Positions 37,558-48,919 of a stretch of DNA of 64,000 bases are shown here, piece by piece (within the stretch, counting starts at the first letter, position 1; every line of letters begins with the position of its first letter). The notes under the pieces are model-generated. The model ran no database searches. It saw nothing but the letters and a program-made list of their open reading frames with translations, and had not been told where the DNA came from. The stretch comes from Epiperipatus broadwayi (taxonomy: Eukaryota > Onychophora > Udeonychophora > Euonychophora > Peripatidae), in the NCBI GenBank assembly GCA_028023455.1, contig JAQFVV010012510.1, positions 1,366,001-1,430,000 on the forward strand. Direction: 5' to 3'. A program made the position numbers and the translations under genes.

Positions 37558-38053
37558 ACATTTAGATTTAATTATTACAAGAGATAACATTATATTAAAT
37601 TATAAATTAATAATTAAGTCACAGCAAAAAGGGGGATATATAAATTGTAAATCAAAAGTACCAATTATGCATAAGATGGCAAATTTTAAATCTTTTTTGT
37701 TTCATAATGAAAAATCATGTCATTACCAAAGTGATAAACTGAAAAAATTGAGATATTTGCCAAGGAATTGCTTGAAAATTAAACAAATAAGCAATACTTT
37801 ATGTCAATTTAAAAAAAGTTATAATGGTTTAAAGGAAATGAAGATTAATAGTAAACAATGGATATCTATTCCATTTATTTCAAATGCACAAGTGAATTTT
37901 TTTAAGGATATATATAAGAATGTGTTTAATGTTTCATTCTATCTTCCAAACAATATTAATGAATTGGTCAATAATTCTAAGGATGTCATACCTGTCAAGC
38001 AGAAAAGTAATGTCATATATCAAATTTTTTGTAATTGCGTGCTATCATATATT
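37558..38053 (+). pseudogene. Penelope-like protein, C-terminal reverse transcriptase and start of GIY-YIG (part 1)
   Basis: Starts after the catalytic YVDD region with LDLIITRDN, continues HKMANFKSFLF, SKQWISIPF and NNSKDVIPVKQKSNVIYQIF, then CNCVLSYI, where the frame is cut inside the GIY-YIG motif. Matches PLE-C residues collinearly. No start codon; 5'-truncated. The remainder of the nuclease resumes at 40714. Confidence 0.85.
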
Positions 38054-40712
38054 GTAATGGTCAGATTTGTATGCTTCATTATCATAGTGCAGAATTCTAC
38101 CATAATACATTACATCACATCACATCACCAGCAGTACTGAGTTCGAACATGATTTATCAGTTCCACAATACACACTACAAAACAATGTATCTGATGCTAT
38201 ATTAGTAAAGATTTCTTTAGGCACGGGGATCAGGGAGATGTGAGAGACTCATAGACTTTATTTTTGAGTTAGACAGATAATAATACTAAATCTAGACATT
38301 TATATTTTAAATAATCGAGGAGATATTATACTGAAGGTGTGTCGAATAAATAAATACATGATGGCAAATGTATGGTTCGAAATTATTTAATTATAACATT
38401 TCATACTAAAAATTATTTAAATAAAACATAATTATATTAAAATTCTAGTAGTGGTATTATTCTTCTGATACTATTTTATATTTACAATGAAGTACAATTA
38501 TTTGTCTGACGTAATCTAGCTACCTGAATTCTTGAGCAAGTATTTTAAGAGCATGCCTTTGGGGATTTAATATCTTTGCAATACACGAGTCTAAATTAGA
38601 AATGATAATAGCAGCTGCGGTCATAAAATTTATTTAATTAAATTAGATATTTATAAAAAATTAATATGGGCAAACATTGATTTGAGAGCAAATTTATGTC
38701 ATATAATGCAGAGATGAAGTCATACTCGGAATAATAAAATTAATAATAAAAAACACTGGTACGTTTAGAACTGTGATGCGAGTGTGGCAGTACATTAAAA
38801 CTGCAGAGCCGATGGATGAGTTTAAAACAATGGGCTGGCATTTGCCTTAGGCCAAAGGTAAAGAGGTCACATAAGCATCATCAGGTGTAAAGGGTCTGTG
38901 CCACAATTACTCCCTGACTGTGTGACAGGCATCAAGCTCTATGAGAACATTCATTATGTCCACTTGTGTAGGATGACTAGGATTCAGTAAATACTGTATG
39001 ATCCAGGATATGCAAAGCTCGAAGATAGATTATCACATTTCTAAACTGTAACACATTTATAACTAACATAACATACTGTTAAGATTTAATATAAAATTTA
39101 TGACTTGGTCTTATATTACCAACATTTAATAAATAACATATTTTGTTCTCAAAGAAATGCACTTAATGGATTTATCAAATAATAACTTTATATTTAAAAT
39201 TAAAAGCAAATTTAAAAGGAAATTGTAAGGGAGGGTGGTTACTCTAAGAACTAATATGTCCACCACTTGCTATGTAGTAGACTCCTGCATTTACAATAAG
39301 CAAAGCAATGAATGCGTGTCGAGTAATATGAAAATAACTGAAACAAAGGAACCTAACATAAATAAATATTAATCATAGGATTTTCAGAACACACATCCAC
39401 TATTTCATGTAATCATGTATTTATTTCTTATAGAATTATGGTGATTTCCAAGCTGATCAGCCAACAGAAGTATATAAAAGAAATTTACTATTTGGTCACT
39501 GTACAAGATGGCAACCATTTTAATTAGAATTTATATTTAAAATTTGGTGAGGTCCGGTTGGAAATCTTATCAGCATGTTATTATTAAATAATAATAAAAA
39601 ATTTAAAAGTAGAAATATGCACCCAAGAAGTAGACAGAGTTAGGTAAGCTAGATTATTAAAAGAATTTACAGAATAGATTAACAATTAAATTTATCAGTG
39701 TACAATTTATATAGAATGGGCTTGAATAGAATTTAGAGTACTCTAGAGGCCTTGGGTACAGGTACCTGTTTTATAAGAAGCTTTTCATGTTCCATGGTCA
39801 GTTACAAATTGTTTGTTAGTTTAAGCAGTACCAGTTCTTATCCGCACTCAGGTTATGGATTCATTTCAATAGCAGCAGCAGCTTTCTGATTATTTGGACA
39901 GCAGATCCTCAGGATTTAATTTGTAAATGGCACATGTGGAGGTTCAGGCATCTGATCGACCATCTCTGGGGGGAGAATAGTCTGGGTGCTTTCTACTCAG
40001 TCATCTTATAATGAACGAATTAACTTAAGATTCTCTGATTCTCTCAACCAAGCAAGAGCACAGCACAAAGTCTAATAAAAAGTTTTAAAATCAAAAATGT
40101 CCTCTTTTTTATCTTATCTTTCAATTTCATTCTATTTTATTTTTAGCTCCATTCATTTTCCCAGAGGAGAATCAATGCATTTTTAAAATTTTAATTAATT
40201 CAGAAAGCTACATTCCTATTGTTTAGGTTTATTTTACGTTTTAACATTTTAGTAATTAAAACTTTTAGGGAATTTTTCTAATTAATCTATCATATCTCTC
40301 ACCAACCATTACTTGCAAAATTTCAAGTACAAAGGGAATATATAATTATTTTTACTTTTCTTTAAATTAAAATCAAATTTCAAAATTATTATTTAAAATA
40401 CGATTTTTAAAACAGCAATAAATTAACAAAAGTTTATAATTTAAAATAAATAGTTAAAGTTATATAAACATTATATAACTAAAAGAGAAATTTAAAATTA
40501 TATCAAATATTTTATTTATTGTTTTAAATTTGTTATCGATGTATGTATTGTGTGCATTTACGGTGAATTTTACAGATATTTATATATTTTTAATATCGCT
40601 ACACACACAATTCAATACCAAAAAGTTTAAATTTATGTAGGATAAAGGTGGTGGGTGAGATATGATATAAAAATGTGAAACTTAAGATTCGAATTTGAAT
40701 CTTACTGTTTTA
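38054..40712. mobile_element. 2.66-kb insertion inside PLE-D, unclassified
   Basis: The GIY-YIG reading breaks at YI (38053) and resumes at GES (40715), so this interval is foreign to the element. Its left edge ATTGTAATGGTCA is repeated, inverted, at 47137-47150, suggesting an element terminus. Near 38099-38127 ATAATACATTACATCACATC resembles the 3' tail of the LINE at 53722-56984. It codes for nothing I can recognise. Two slightly GC-richer patches lie at 38790-38990 and 39840-39990. Confidence 0.6.
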
Positions 40713-40713
40713 A

Positions 40714-41142
40714 TATAGGTGAATCTAGGTGCAGTATTGAGAAGAGATTGAGGGAGCATGAATTGTTATATAAGTGTGTAAAAAACAAAAATAATGGTAA
40801 TTTAATGTCTCCTTCAGTTTTCTTTGATTATGAAAAAACATGTAAATATAAATTTAAATTTGATTTTGAAAATGTGAAAATTTTTCATGAAGAGAGAAAC
40901 CATAGTAAAAGAAAAAAAAATTTTTTTTTAAGTGTCATAGCATTGGCCGGGACACGAACCCGCAACCTGGGCAACTAACTGCCTGCAAGTGCAAGGCAGC
41001 TGCGCTGACCTCTCAACCACCAATGCAAGACTAGTAAAAGAAAAATTAAGAAGGAAATTTTTATAAATAGGAATAAAATGCATTTAATAAATAGACAAGC
41101 TGCTAATATTAAAATACAAGATTCATGGGATTTGACTTGATA
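40714..41142 (+). pseudogene. Penelope-like GIY-YIG endonuclease, part 2, split by a SINE
   Basis: Resumes with GESRCSIEKRLREHELLYK, matching PLE-C residue by residue, then SVFFDYEKTCKYKFKFDF and EERNHSKRK. A SINE (40931-41031) intervenes, flanked by TAGTAAAAGAAAAA on both sides, after which the frame ends with INRQAANIKIQDSWDL. In PLE-C the corresponding end is INELWDI. Confidence 0.85.
40931..41031 (-). mobile_element. tRNA-derived SINE with 14-bp target duplication
   Basis: Minus-strand copy with acceptor GCATTGG/CCAATGC and B box GGGTTCGTGTCCC. TAGTAAAAGAAAAA precedes and follows it. The duplication and the poly-A tail show retrotransposition into PLE-D, so the SINE was active after PLE-D landed. 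Confidence 0.9.
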
Positions 41143-41286
41143 TTTGCTTCCATTTTGTTTTTTGTTTTTTTTTAATTTAATGGCAGTTGGGACGGGTTTA
41201 AGAAACTAACTGAAAGTACTTCTGTGGATTCAAGGATTGTTTATAATAGTTTGTTACCATTAAAATTATTACTTTTATTATAATTA

Positions 41287-42305
41287 TATATATATAAGCA
41301 ACAAGACATTTTAAAGTACAATGTAGTTATACATTTTATTTACTGTCCCAATATTAAAAAGTTAAAATAATAGAGTTAATTGTTTATACATATTAAATGC
41401 TTTCATTTACTGTGCACTAAAAATTATTTCTTCAACCACAATTGGGTTTTTAGATATATATTGAAATAAAAACATAGGGGTCCTGAATTTATTTAGCTCA
41501 ATTCGTATTTTTTATAAGAAAGGATTGACTTAATTAATTTCTGCTTTCCTTCTTTTATTATATTTTAAGTCAAATCTAAAAACCTTGATTGGGTTGAAGA
41601 AAAAATGTGTTTTTTTTTTAATGAACAGTAAATAAAAACATTTAATGTAAATATTCATTTTTTTCTCTATTATTAAAACATTTCTTTTCGAAGAAAAAAT
41701 AAGCATTATAATGATTAATTTCATATATTTTTATTCAGAATTGTGTTGCATTTTCATTTCAACATAACAAAGAACTTTGATCAAAATATACTTTTAAAAA
41801 CCAAAAAAGAATGATGTTGTTAAATCAATGAATTTATGTTTGTCATTCTATTTTTTTGTGTGTGTGTGTATTTGCAATTGTAATTTTTGAACATAGTTTA
41901 TGTGTTATTGTGATATATTTTTCTCTTTAAAATTCATGATAATGTAAAATAGAATTCTTCATTTTTTGAGAACAATATCAGACGGAGAAAATAATATCAT
42001 TTATTATATCCACTCATTCATCCCAATAAATTGTTTTCAATTGATGAATAGGTGAAATTATTATTTTTCATTATTCCTACTTCAGCTGCCAGAGGGTTTG
42101 AAATAGAAAAATAGCAATATCCAAAGTTAAATCAAATTGTATTTATTGTATTTTTATTTTTTTTTAAAAAATAGTGATATGAGGATCAAAGTCCTTTATT
42201 CAGTTTTTGAGTAAAAGCAGATATTGTTTGGAATTTAATTTTATAACATTTATTTAAAGTTGTAATTATAAATTTATTTAACACACATTGGTTACATAAG
42301 TAATA
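41287..42305. other. No gene recognised
   Basis: AT-rich; frame 41530-41724 (minus) has no domain. A GT run lies at 41858. Confidence 0.4.
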
Positions 42306-42565
42306 TTTACTACGGCAATAAACCTAAAGCATGTGCGGTTGAAAATGCGAAGGTAGGGACCTCTACAGCTCTTAACCACAAACTAATACTTTCTTCCAAT
42401 GTGCAAGCTTGTGGTTAAGAGCTGTAGAGATCCCTACCTTCGCATTTTCAAATGCACATGCTTTAGGTTTACTGCCTTAAAAAGTAAGCTTGTGGTTAAG
42501 AACTGTAGAGGTCCCTACCTTCGCATTTTCAACCACACACGCTTTAGGTTTATTGCCTTAGTAAA
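42306..42565. mobile_element. Three-armed foldback element
   Basis: A 72-75-bp sequence (AAGCTTGTGGTTAAGAGCTG ... TTTAGGTTTATTGCC) occurs three times: once inverted at 42311-42384, then direct at 42408-42479 and 42487-42560. Outer ends TTTACTACGGCAATAAACC and the complement of TTTACTAAGGCAATAAACC form terminal inverted repeats. GC content is above that of its surroundings. No coding capacity. Confidence 0.8.
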
Positions 42566-42849
42566 CATTTATTTCTGTATTATTTAATTCCATGTAGGAT
42601 GAGCTTAGGTTGTGTAAGGTTAAATAAATGTAAAAAATGATCATGAAAATAGACGAACAAAGTTTGTCTAGGATTACTTGCAAAAAATACTTAGCAATAA
42701 CTTACTAGAATATCTTTCTGAAAATACTTCTCAAACTATCATTTGGAAACTCATCTTAATGTAAAACAGTTGAATTTCACAGATGTTATATGAGTTTATT
42801 TTTTGAATGTTTACTTGTAGTGTCAACTCTTGCTAAAATAAATCTTGTT

Positions 42850-43835
42850 CTTTTGCAAGTTGACCACAGAGTCTGAAGTTATTGATACAAAGAAACCAAA
42901 AATACGTTCTTAAACAGATAAATATCATGTTCTCAGTGCACATTATAAATAATCAATTATAAAATTCAAACTGCAATTATAATTTTCAAATTGCTTCCAA
43001 TGTATTACTTAAATCTTTAGCGCCTATATAAATATAATAGGCCATAAATAAAAGTGGATTTGACTTTATTGTTATAAGGAAGTTGTCTTGACAACAGGTT
43101 TATATTGTTGATTGTGATTGATATTCAGATTGCCAAAGTGTTGAGTGACTTTTATGATTAATTATAACTCAATTTATCCTTGAGCAGTATTAGACTTATT
43201 ATTTTCATAATACTTTTGGTTCAATTTGAAAATTATAATTGCATTTTGTAATGTTATAGTTGACTATTTATTAATCAGCATTCAGATAGGTTATATTTAC
43301 CTGTTTAATGAGGTTTATTTAAACTTCTTTGTATCAATAATATCAAACTCTGTGACTAAGTAGCCATCTTTAGTGTCTACATAAATATATTGGACCATAA
43401 ATAAAGGTGGAATTTCATTTTTGTTGTTAAGAAAAGGTTGCCATGGCAACAGATTTGGATTGTTGATTAAATCTTGATATCGAGGTTGATCTAAGTGTTG
43501 ACTAATTTTAATAATTACTTATAACCCCATTTAAACTTCAGCATTTATTATACTTATTATTTAGTTAATACATTGGGTGCAATTTGAAAGTTATAATTGC
43601 AGTTTGTAATGCTAAAATTGACTATTTATTAATCTGCATTCAGAACAGATTGTATTTACCTGTTTTAGTAGATTTATTTAAACTTCCTTGTATCAATAAT
43701 TTCAGTCTCTGTAATCAAGTTACAGTCTTTAGTGTCTTATATAAATAAATTGGCTATAAATAAAAGTGGGATCAGCAACTTTATTGCTAAAAAGACACTG
43801 TTTGATAATAAATTGAAATTGTTGATTGTTATTGG
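42850..43835. repeat. Repeat array with about 357-bp units, first unit inverted
   Basis: Direct units at about 43013-43370 and 43371-43728, plus a partial one from 43729, share TTTAGYGYCTAYATAAATA, GTTGYCWTGRCAAC, a TTGACTATTTATTAATC segment and CTTTGTATCAATAAT. About 42850-43010 is an inverted partial unit (reading TTCTTTGTATCAATAACTTC on the minus strand). Divergence between units is about 15-20 percent. Nothing in it is coding. Confidence 0.75.
43437..43450. promoter_or_regulatory. Perfect RFX X-box-type palindrome
   Basis: GTTGCCATGGCAAC matches the symmetrical consensus bound by RFX-family factors (GTTRCC..RGYAAC). Related copies occur at 43082-43095, 43893-43906, 43963-43976 and 44027-44040. 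The palindrome is seen; binding is inference. Confidence 0.4.
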
Positions 43836-43837
43836 TA

Positions 43838-44092
43838 GAAACCAGTCACCATCTAAACATACCAATGTAGATAGTAATAAATATTTCTCACTGTTGTCAA
43901 GTCAACCTCTCTCCTTTTAATAATAAAAGTGGAAATCCTTTCTTATTATTAAAAGGAGAGATGTTGCCTTGACAACAGTGAGAAATATTGATTAATATCT
44001 CCACTCTTATTATTAAAAGGAGAAAGGTTGCCTTGACAACAGTGAAAAATATTGATTACTATGTATATTGGTATGTTTAGGTGGTAACTGTT
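43838..44092. mobile_element. Second three-armed foldback, at the end of the array
   Basis: Left arm 43838-43926 is the complement of 44008-44092 (CTAAACATACCAAT, ATAGTAAT, AATATTT.TCACTGTTGTC, CTCCTTTTAATAATAA), and the inner part of the right arm is repeated once more at 43945-44005. Geometry is the same as at 42306-42565: one inverted plus two direct copies. Confidence 0.75.
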
Positions 44093-44095
44093 TTC

Positions 44096-46440
44096 TGATG
44101 GTTACATATTATCCCCTTTAGCTTTAAGCATTATTTCATTTATATTAAAAGCAGTCAGATCTGTCTATCCTTCTGTTTCATGTACTATATACTATAGTAG
44201 TATTTATTTATGTATACCTATACCCAAATCCTTGTATATTATGCTAATTTTAAATCTAATTATATTGGTTAAGTATGTGTGCATGTATGCATATATATAA
44301 GAAATCATTAAATATGCACATATATATCGCTAGTTAAATAAATGAAAACATGCTATGTATATGTAACCTAAACCTATATATATATGCAGAAAAGAAATAA
44401 TGTTATAAGTTTAAAGCATTAAAAAATTTCTTTATTTAAAATATTATTCTAAAATTAATATTTGAAATTATAATATTTCTGCATATAGCGTTAAATTATT
44501 TAAATGCATTACATATATAATAAAATTGTTTACAGAGTTTAGATTTGTTTTTCGAAAAAGGTAATTTAGTAAAAGTAATCATTCTCACTGTATTCTGACC
44601 TATTTAAAATTTTAAGAATAAAAATAGATTTTAAAACCACTATGAATAAATTAACCTGGTCAAGATCGAAGGTTCCACCTGTAAAAGAAAATTGATAACA
44701 GCAGGAATCCCAGATTTCCAAGAATATAGCAAATTAATTAGAAAAACTGATTTGATACTACCAACTAAAAATAAGAAAGGGGAGAGGGAGATGAGCTAGT
44801 ATATAATCTTACTGTAGCCATTTTAAATCAGTCAATATTGTTACTAGCCAATTCATTTTTAATTATTTTGTAAAATTGTTAATGATGGGGTAGAAAGGCA
44901 ATTCCTTGCTTTCAAGCCCAGAAAAATAGTCTACAGAATGTGAAGGAAGATGAACTAAAAACTAATGCCATCTAAAGAAAGCACTCAAGATGAAGCCAAT
45001 TTGTCATGGCAGAAAACTTATAGTGGTAACAGATCTCCATCAAACTAAAATTAACTTTTAAACTATACTTCATAACTCCTAAAGCTAACTAAATTTAATA
45101 TCAATGGCCAATATAATTTAGTGTATTCTAAACTTCTAAATTAAAATGTAAATTTTATTTTATTTTATTTAAATTATAAATATTGCCTGATTTGTTTTAA
45201 CTGACATTTATGTCTCCAACTTATTTTGCATACTTTATCCTAATAATATTTGTTTTTATTGATAATTTTCATAAAAGAATTAAACTGATATTAAAATGAA
45301 TTAATCTAATTTAGGCTTACATGAAATCTTATTTCTAAATTTGTTTCTTTTAGTTAAATCTATGCCAATATTATTTTCTTTTTAATTATGTATTTGTTTA
45401 TGCTATGTTTGTTCAGAATAGAGTTTACTCGTAATTAAATGGGTAGTGAGAAGTGATTAGATATTCTCACATGTATATAATTTTGTGTGTATTAACGCAC
45501 TAACAAACCTTCCTTCTGAAATGGATAAAATAAATCTTATTTGAGATATAGTAGGGTTGCATTAAATGAAATATTTAATTAATATTTAGCTGAAGTGATA
45601 AAATATGGCATAAAGCTAGAATTTAATATTATAATTATCCAAAATATACTGTAGTCCTCTCTAGAGTTATATAAATGCCTATATAGATGGCTTAGCAAAT
45701 TAGATTCATAAGCTTTTCTTAATAGCATAGTTATAGATGCTAGATTATGAACTGATTTACAGTAATTCCATGGAAGAAACTATTGTTTTGCATCGTATTT
45801 TATTATATAATGATGTAGTCAGCAGGGTGAATGTGTTCTTAGGAAATGCATTAGCATATATACTTGTTGCTCTATATAATATGCTTTCAATGGGCATAGG
45901 TTTTAAGGGCCATCCCATTACTCTTAGTTCAGACAACTATTTCTTCTTCAGATAGGCATAGGTTTTAAAGGCCACCACTTTCTTCATATTTAGGACTGGA
46001 GTATGAGGATCCTGACTATTATATTAGTTGTTCGATCACCTGGACTAAAAGGTCTTTTTCATAGCAATGGGTATGGTGTTTAGGGAACTGGTTACTCAGT
46101 AACAAATCCCATGAGTAAGCACACATTGGAGATGCACAGACTCAGATTGTATACTTTTTAAGCACCTTAGTATCTAAAATCTGACTGTCTATCATCAGTT
46201 CATCCCACCATAATAATTTGTAATTCAGCATTGATCTGAAACAGAATCTAATTTTGTAGGCATATAAGCTATATAGAGAGTATGTTAAATAATACACATG
46301 TAATAAAATAGTATTCACAAATAATGATAGTCACTTCTGCTAGCTGCCTAAAGCAAATCTAAATCCAAATATATAGCATAAACTAGGCAAAGATTATCAT
46401 GAGCAAATTATATTAATTTGTAATGTAATAATAAGTCTCA
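44096..46440. other. No gene recognised
   Basis: AT-rich, no supported gene. GGCATAGGTTTTAARGGCCA occurs twice (45894 and 45955), a short direct repeat. Confidence 0.4.
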
Positions 46441-46444
46441 TGAA

Positions 46445-46562
46445 ATGTAAATTGATAAATTATAAATCTTCATCACCTGTGAGTGATATATATAACAAGC
46501 AAAGTTAAATTAAACAATTTGTAACCTGTAAACCAGCATCACCAGAGTGTGATTTAAAATGC

Positions 46563-46599
<37 letters not shown>

Positions 46600-46710
46600 A
46601 AATCAAAACTACTTGTATCCCTAGAATCATCACCTGCATGTGAATTAAAACATCAAATAGTAATAAATTGTAACCCCTAGAATTATCACCTGCAAGTAAG
46701 ACAACCCATA
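46445..46710. repeat. Degenerate tandem repeat with internal (AT)n(GT)n microsatellite
   Basis: The motif TTGTAACC...AGAATCATCACCTGCA.GTGA recurs about four times at roughly 60-100-bp spacing. A compound microsatellite at 46563-46600 lies within it. Confidence 0.55.
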
Positions 46711-47164
46711 TAATCGCATTGTAACTTTATTATTTTCTTTTATTTACTTCATTATTTAAATTTTGGCTTTTATTAAATTTATTTAAATTTTAACTTCTGC
46801 TTAGTGTTTCAATTTTGCTCATTATTAATTAGTTAACTATTAATATTTAGTTATTATGAATCACAATCCAAATTTAGTAATGTTAGTCATGTTACACCTA
46901 TATAGTTATACTTTGATATCCCATAGTCTCATGTTTTACCGATGTGCTACTGCCAGTAAGTGAGTTAAGAAAATACTGATGTAGCCTCATATATGTCATC
47001 CATGGGGTAGTATATCTTTGAGCATTAGTAAAGTAACTGAAGTGAGATTGGACTCGGGGTTTCGATAACCTCATTTCAATCAGCCTTGGGATGATTTACT
47101 AAAACTCTGGATTTTGTTGCACAATGTACAGATATGACCATTACAATATATATGTGTGTGTGTA
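46711..47164. other. No gene recognised; contains an inverted copy of an element end
   Basis: 47137-47150 read on the minus strand gives ATTGTAATGGTCAT, the same start as the insertion in PLE-D at 38052. The extent of that element here is unknown. Confidence 0.35.
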
Positions 47165-48919
47165 TATATAAAGCAAATTATCTCATTAGTTCTTGTACAA
47201 TGGAGGGCATACATTAAATGAAGGTTAATTCCTAATTATTTCAGTTACTTATGTAACATACAAAAATAGTAGTGTACTATTAAAATGACAGCCTTTGAGA
47301 TCTTAAAGAACACATGAAGGACCAATTCTCAATGTTGATTAGTTGCAAATATTGTTATTGCATAATTCTTTATATGGTCAATGACTAACGCAATTAGCCA
47401 ATGCTTACGGACATCTTGATAGTTCTTAATTGAAATGTTGATTGAGACTTTTTGAAGACAGACTAATTGGATTCATGGGTGCATGTAAATGTTGATTCCA
47501 CTTTTCAATTATTCACAGATAAATATGTCAAGAGATTGCAAAACATTTATAAAATGAGTCATGTGAGGTAAATGGTATAGATAAAGAGATTTATCAGCTT
47601 GTTGTGGGAAAAAAAGACATGATTTGGAGAAAATGATTTGCACTATGTCTTCATCCTGAAGTGTATAAATAATAATTAAGTGATGATGGTGAAGAAAATA
47701 TATATGGATGTAAAAAATGATTTATGAAACAAACAGTAATATAAGTGGGATTAATTTTTTTTTAAAATCATTGTAATGTTTTGTATATTCTTTACTAATA
47801 ATAACACAAATCTAAAAAATGTAGCAACTTTGCCTACATCAAATTTGTTTCCATTATCATTTTTTTTTTTTTGGAAACATTAAAAGTTTATTTGGTAGTT
47901 AGTTGGATGAATTAGAATGATATAATATTCTGAGACAAGTTTTTATCATCATGAGTAATCTGGATTTTTTAAACAATCATAATATTACCCAAATATAATG
48001 TCGTGAAATTTACCAAATCTGATGTGATGTATTATGGCTTCTCCTTAAATGAAGTCAAGAATATCTCAGCAATTATGCCCAGATAAACCTGTTAGCCACT
48101 TTATTTTCCATTCCCTACTCTAAATTTTCCCATATTCTGCTCCATCCCATTTCCACAACATAATCTTTGTCAACTCTACAGCCTTTATATCTAAATCCTC
48201 TTATCTTTTCCGAAACCCAGCATAAACACCAATAATTCTGTATAATCACTTTTTTCATATTTATTCTTCCATAACTTCATTATATGTACTCTTTCTGTTT
48301 TCAAGCATTTACATTCAATTAACAAATGCCTAATATTTTCTATTTCTTCCTTACATAATTTACAAAATAAATGACCCATATTTTTCCATTTACATGTATA
48401 TTCTCTTGTATATTCTATTTTAAATAATAATAGAACTGCCCTCTAGCTGCCGTGTTCAATAACTTTTTACAGTTAATATGAAAATATTATCAATATAATA
48501 ATCTTATATATATATATTAGTAATACTGTACCGGAATGTAAAATCTGTTTAAAGAATTAGAATAGACTCTTACTTGAGTTGTGTAGATTTTTTTTCTTAA
48601 ATGTAATTGACTATAATTGCTTTTACGAATGAGATACTATAATTATAAACATAGGTGGCATTAGCAGATAATTTGTTCAATTTGTTTAAAAGCTTGTGAA
48701 AAAAACCCCTGAATATTTCTTGTATTGTTGGGATATAATCATGACTTAAAAATTAAAATTAATAATCATTAGTATCTCTAATGCGAATGGGATAAACAAA
48801 ACTAGTTACAATCCTTACAAGAAATTACGTTGGAATCACTTAATATTTATTAAATTACATGAATAATTATTATTGTGGTGTGTATATACAGCTGAATACT
48901 TCCTTAAACTTTTTTGTAA
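47165..48919 (+). repeat. Receptor-unit upstream block, copy U3
   Basis: Collinear with U1 at 1705-2685 plus 4012-4222 and with the other upstream blocks; joined directly to the ATG of receptor copy 2. It is interrupted only by the LINE fragment at 48020-48410, whose empty site survives in U1 near 2560. Confidence 0.8.
48020..48410 (-). mobile_element. 5'-truncated LINE fragment (3' end only)
   Basis: Matches the last 390 bases of the LINE at 53722-56984 in the same orientation. It includes the C-terminal zinc-knuckle coding stretch (FCKLCKEEIENIRHLLIEC), cut short by truncation at 48410. Tail on the minus strand is ATACATCACATCA. Flanks TACCAAATC and TATTTTAAATAAT are continuous in U1. Confidence 0.85.

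Larger units (their letters stand above)
37365..41286 (+). mobile_element. Penelope-like element PLE-D with inverted 3'-end copy at its left edge
   Basis: About 190 bp at 37365-37556 are the reverse complement of 41104-41286, the element's own 3' end (last codons plus 3' UTR). Thus a very short inverted copy is joined head to head to a longer plus-strand copy, the same architecture as PLE-C with a shorter left arm. The plus copy is split at 38052-40713 and again by a SINE at 40931-41031. It is related to PLE-C but clearly diverged. Confidence 0.8.
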
